Assembly (NCBI RefSeq): GCF_900101905.1
Contig: NZ_FNAJ01000006.1
Location: 1 to 64,000 of the forward strand
Origin: Myxococcus virescens
GTDB taxonomy: Bacteria > Myxococcota > Myxococcia > Myxococcales > Myxococcaceae
Length of the DNA stretch: 64,000 nucleotides
Direction of reading: 5' to 3'
A program made the position numbers and the translations under genes. A model generated the notes under the pieces. It worked only from the letters and a program-made list of their open reading frames with translations. It was not told the origin of the DNA and made no database searches. Each line of letters starts with the position of its first letter. The first letter of the stretch is position 1. This document shows, piece by piece, positions 63,494-64,000 of this stretch.

Positions 63494-64000
63494 TTAGCGC
63501 CCGCGCCACGCCGCCGCGCGGGCCGCATGCACCAGCGCGGGAAGGTCCTTCACGGCCGCCCCCGCGTCGGCCCCGATTTCCACCGTGGGAACCCGCGCCC
63601 GCTCGGGAGAGAACAGGCGCGCGGGCGTCTGTCCCTGGCCGCGAAGGAGGATGAACAGCCGCAGCGCGTCCCGCAGCCGCTCCACGTCCTCGCCCTGCTC
63701 GCCTCGAGCCCGCTGCGCCGCGTTCCACAGCCGCGCCCACGCGGTCTCCTCATCCCACGTGCCCACGGGGCGCTCGCGAGACAGCGCCGCCAGCTGCGCG
63801 GCCAGCTCGAAGAGCCCGGCGCGCCCTTCTCCAAAAACCTCGCAGGCCGGAAGCCGCACCTCCCCAGCCCCCTCCACGCCCACGCCGCGCGGCCCTACGG
63901 CCCCGCCCGTCCGAGGCTGCGGGCCAGGCGCCTCGGGCGCGAACAGCCCCGGCCCGCCCATCCGAGGCCCCGCGCCCCGCTCGAAACGCCCCTCGCGCGC
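63494..64000 (-). CDS. C-terminal part of a protein continuing past the window end
   Basis: The frame is open from the window edge to TAA at 63494 (168 residues seen). The first part is Pro/Gly/Arg-rich linker (FERGAGPRMGGPGLFAPEAP), the second helical and Ala/Arg/Glu-rich (FELAAQLAALSRERPVGTWD ... LRDALRLFILLRGQ), ending KDLPALVHAARAAAWRGR. No family is recognised from this fragment; the N-terminus lies outside the window. Confidence 0.6.
   Translation of the reverse strand, partial: AREGRFERGAGPRMGGPGLFAPEAPGPQPRTGGAVGPRGVGVEGAGEVRLPACEVFGEGRAGLFELAAQLAALSRERPVGTWDEETAWARLWNAAQRARGEQGEDVERLRDALRLFILLRGQGQTPARLFSPERARVPTVEIGADAGAAVKDLPALVHAARAAAWRGR

Overview
The window reads as chromosomal DNA of a predatory soil myxobacterium, most likely Myxococcus or a close relative. 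Reasons: very high GC with codon third positions almost all G or C; a SitA/SitI polymorphic lipoprotein toxin and its double-CxxCG immunity protein; a DUF2378 (TIGR02265) protein; a long eukaryote-like Ser/Thr kinase with HRDVSPDN and a PEGA domain; and many stand-alone lipoproteins and one-component regulators. gyrB and recF sit about 15 kb apart, so this may be the broad gyrase/recF neighbourhood of the chromosome, but dnaA and dnaN are not here. The base composition makes large antisense open frames common; these were ignored.

Layout. 1-1.4 kb: tail of an IS30-type transposase with its terminal repeat, then an HNH nuclease. 1.5-3.3 kb: two tandem trypsin/PDZ proteins, the first lacking the catalytic His. 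3.3-6 kb: small proteins, a UBP zinc finger and a 14-TM MFS exporter. 6-9 kb: a secreted redoxin and DsbD. 9.2-11.4 kb: VWA protein, zinc ribbon protein and a 53-aa acidic protein. 11.9-14.1 kb: an EtfD-like haem/Fe-S electron carrier with a promoter/palindrome upstream. 14.2-19 kb: ankyrin protein, DUF6484 protein, propeller lipoprotein, archaemetzincin variant, tRNA-Gln, and an RtcB ligase overlapping an RbfA-like factor. 19.5-22.2 kb: flavin disulfide reductase and GT87 mannosyltransferase-like protein. 22.3-29.6 kb: a self-contained TonB-ExbB-ExbD-ExbD-receptor-lipoprotein uptake locus. 29.9-31.9 kb: SRPBCC protein plus zinc alcohol dehydrogenase. 32-35 kb: coiled-coil protein, phosphoesterase lipoprotein and a membrane/envelope protein.

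35-38 kb: PEGA Ser/Thr kinase. 38-41 kb: gyrB and a small membrane protein. 41-45.5 kb: acetyltransferase, then a coupled CPA2 antiporter (with Usp-like tail) and HTH-EIIA fusion regulator, then an orphan response regulator preceded by decayed remains of a histidine kinase and a receiver. 45.8-51 kb: DUF2378 protein, alanine-glyoxylate-type aminotransferase, M20 deacetylase, and a GT-C-like membrane protein. A 58-bp miniature palindromic element here carries the same 20-bp end as the IS30 fragment. 51-54.4 kb: an overlapping MlaE-MlaF-MlaD lipid transport operon headed by a small lipoprotein. 54.7-58.3 kb: small membrane protein, recF, PAS histidine kinase. 58.4-61 kb: AlkD-like HEAT protein converging on and overlapping the SitA/SitI toxin-immunity pair. 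61-63.4 kb: small membrane protein and two coupled DUF1990 proteins, the second fused to DUF4126. 63.5 kb to the end: the C-terminus of an unrecognised protein.

Functional themes are envelope redox and lipid homeostasis, nutrient uptake through a dedicated TonB system, ion/energy stress, RNA/ribosome maintenance (RtcB/RbfA), and kin discrimination (SitAI).
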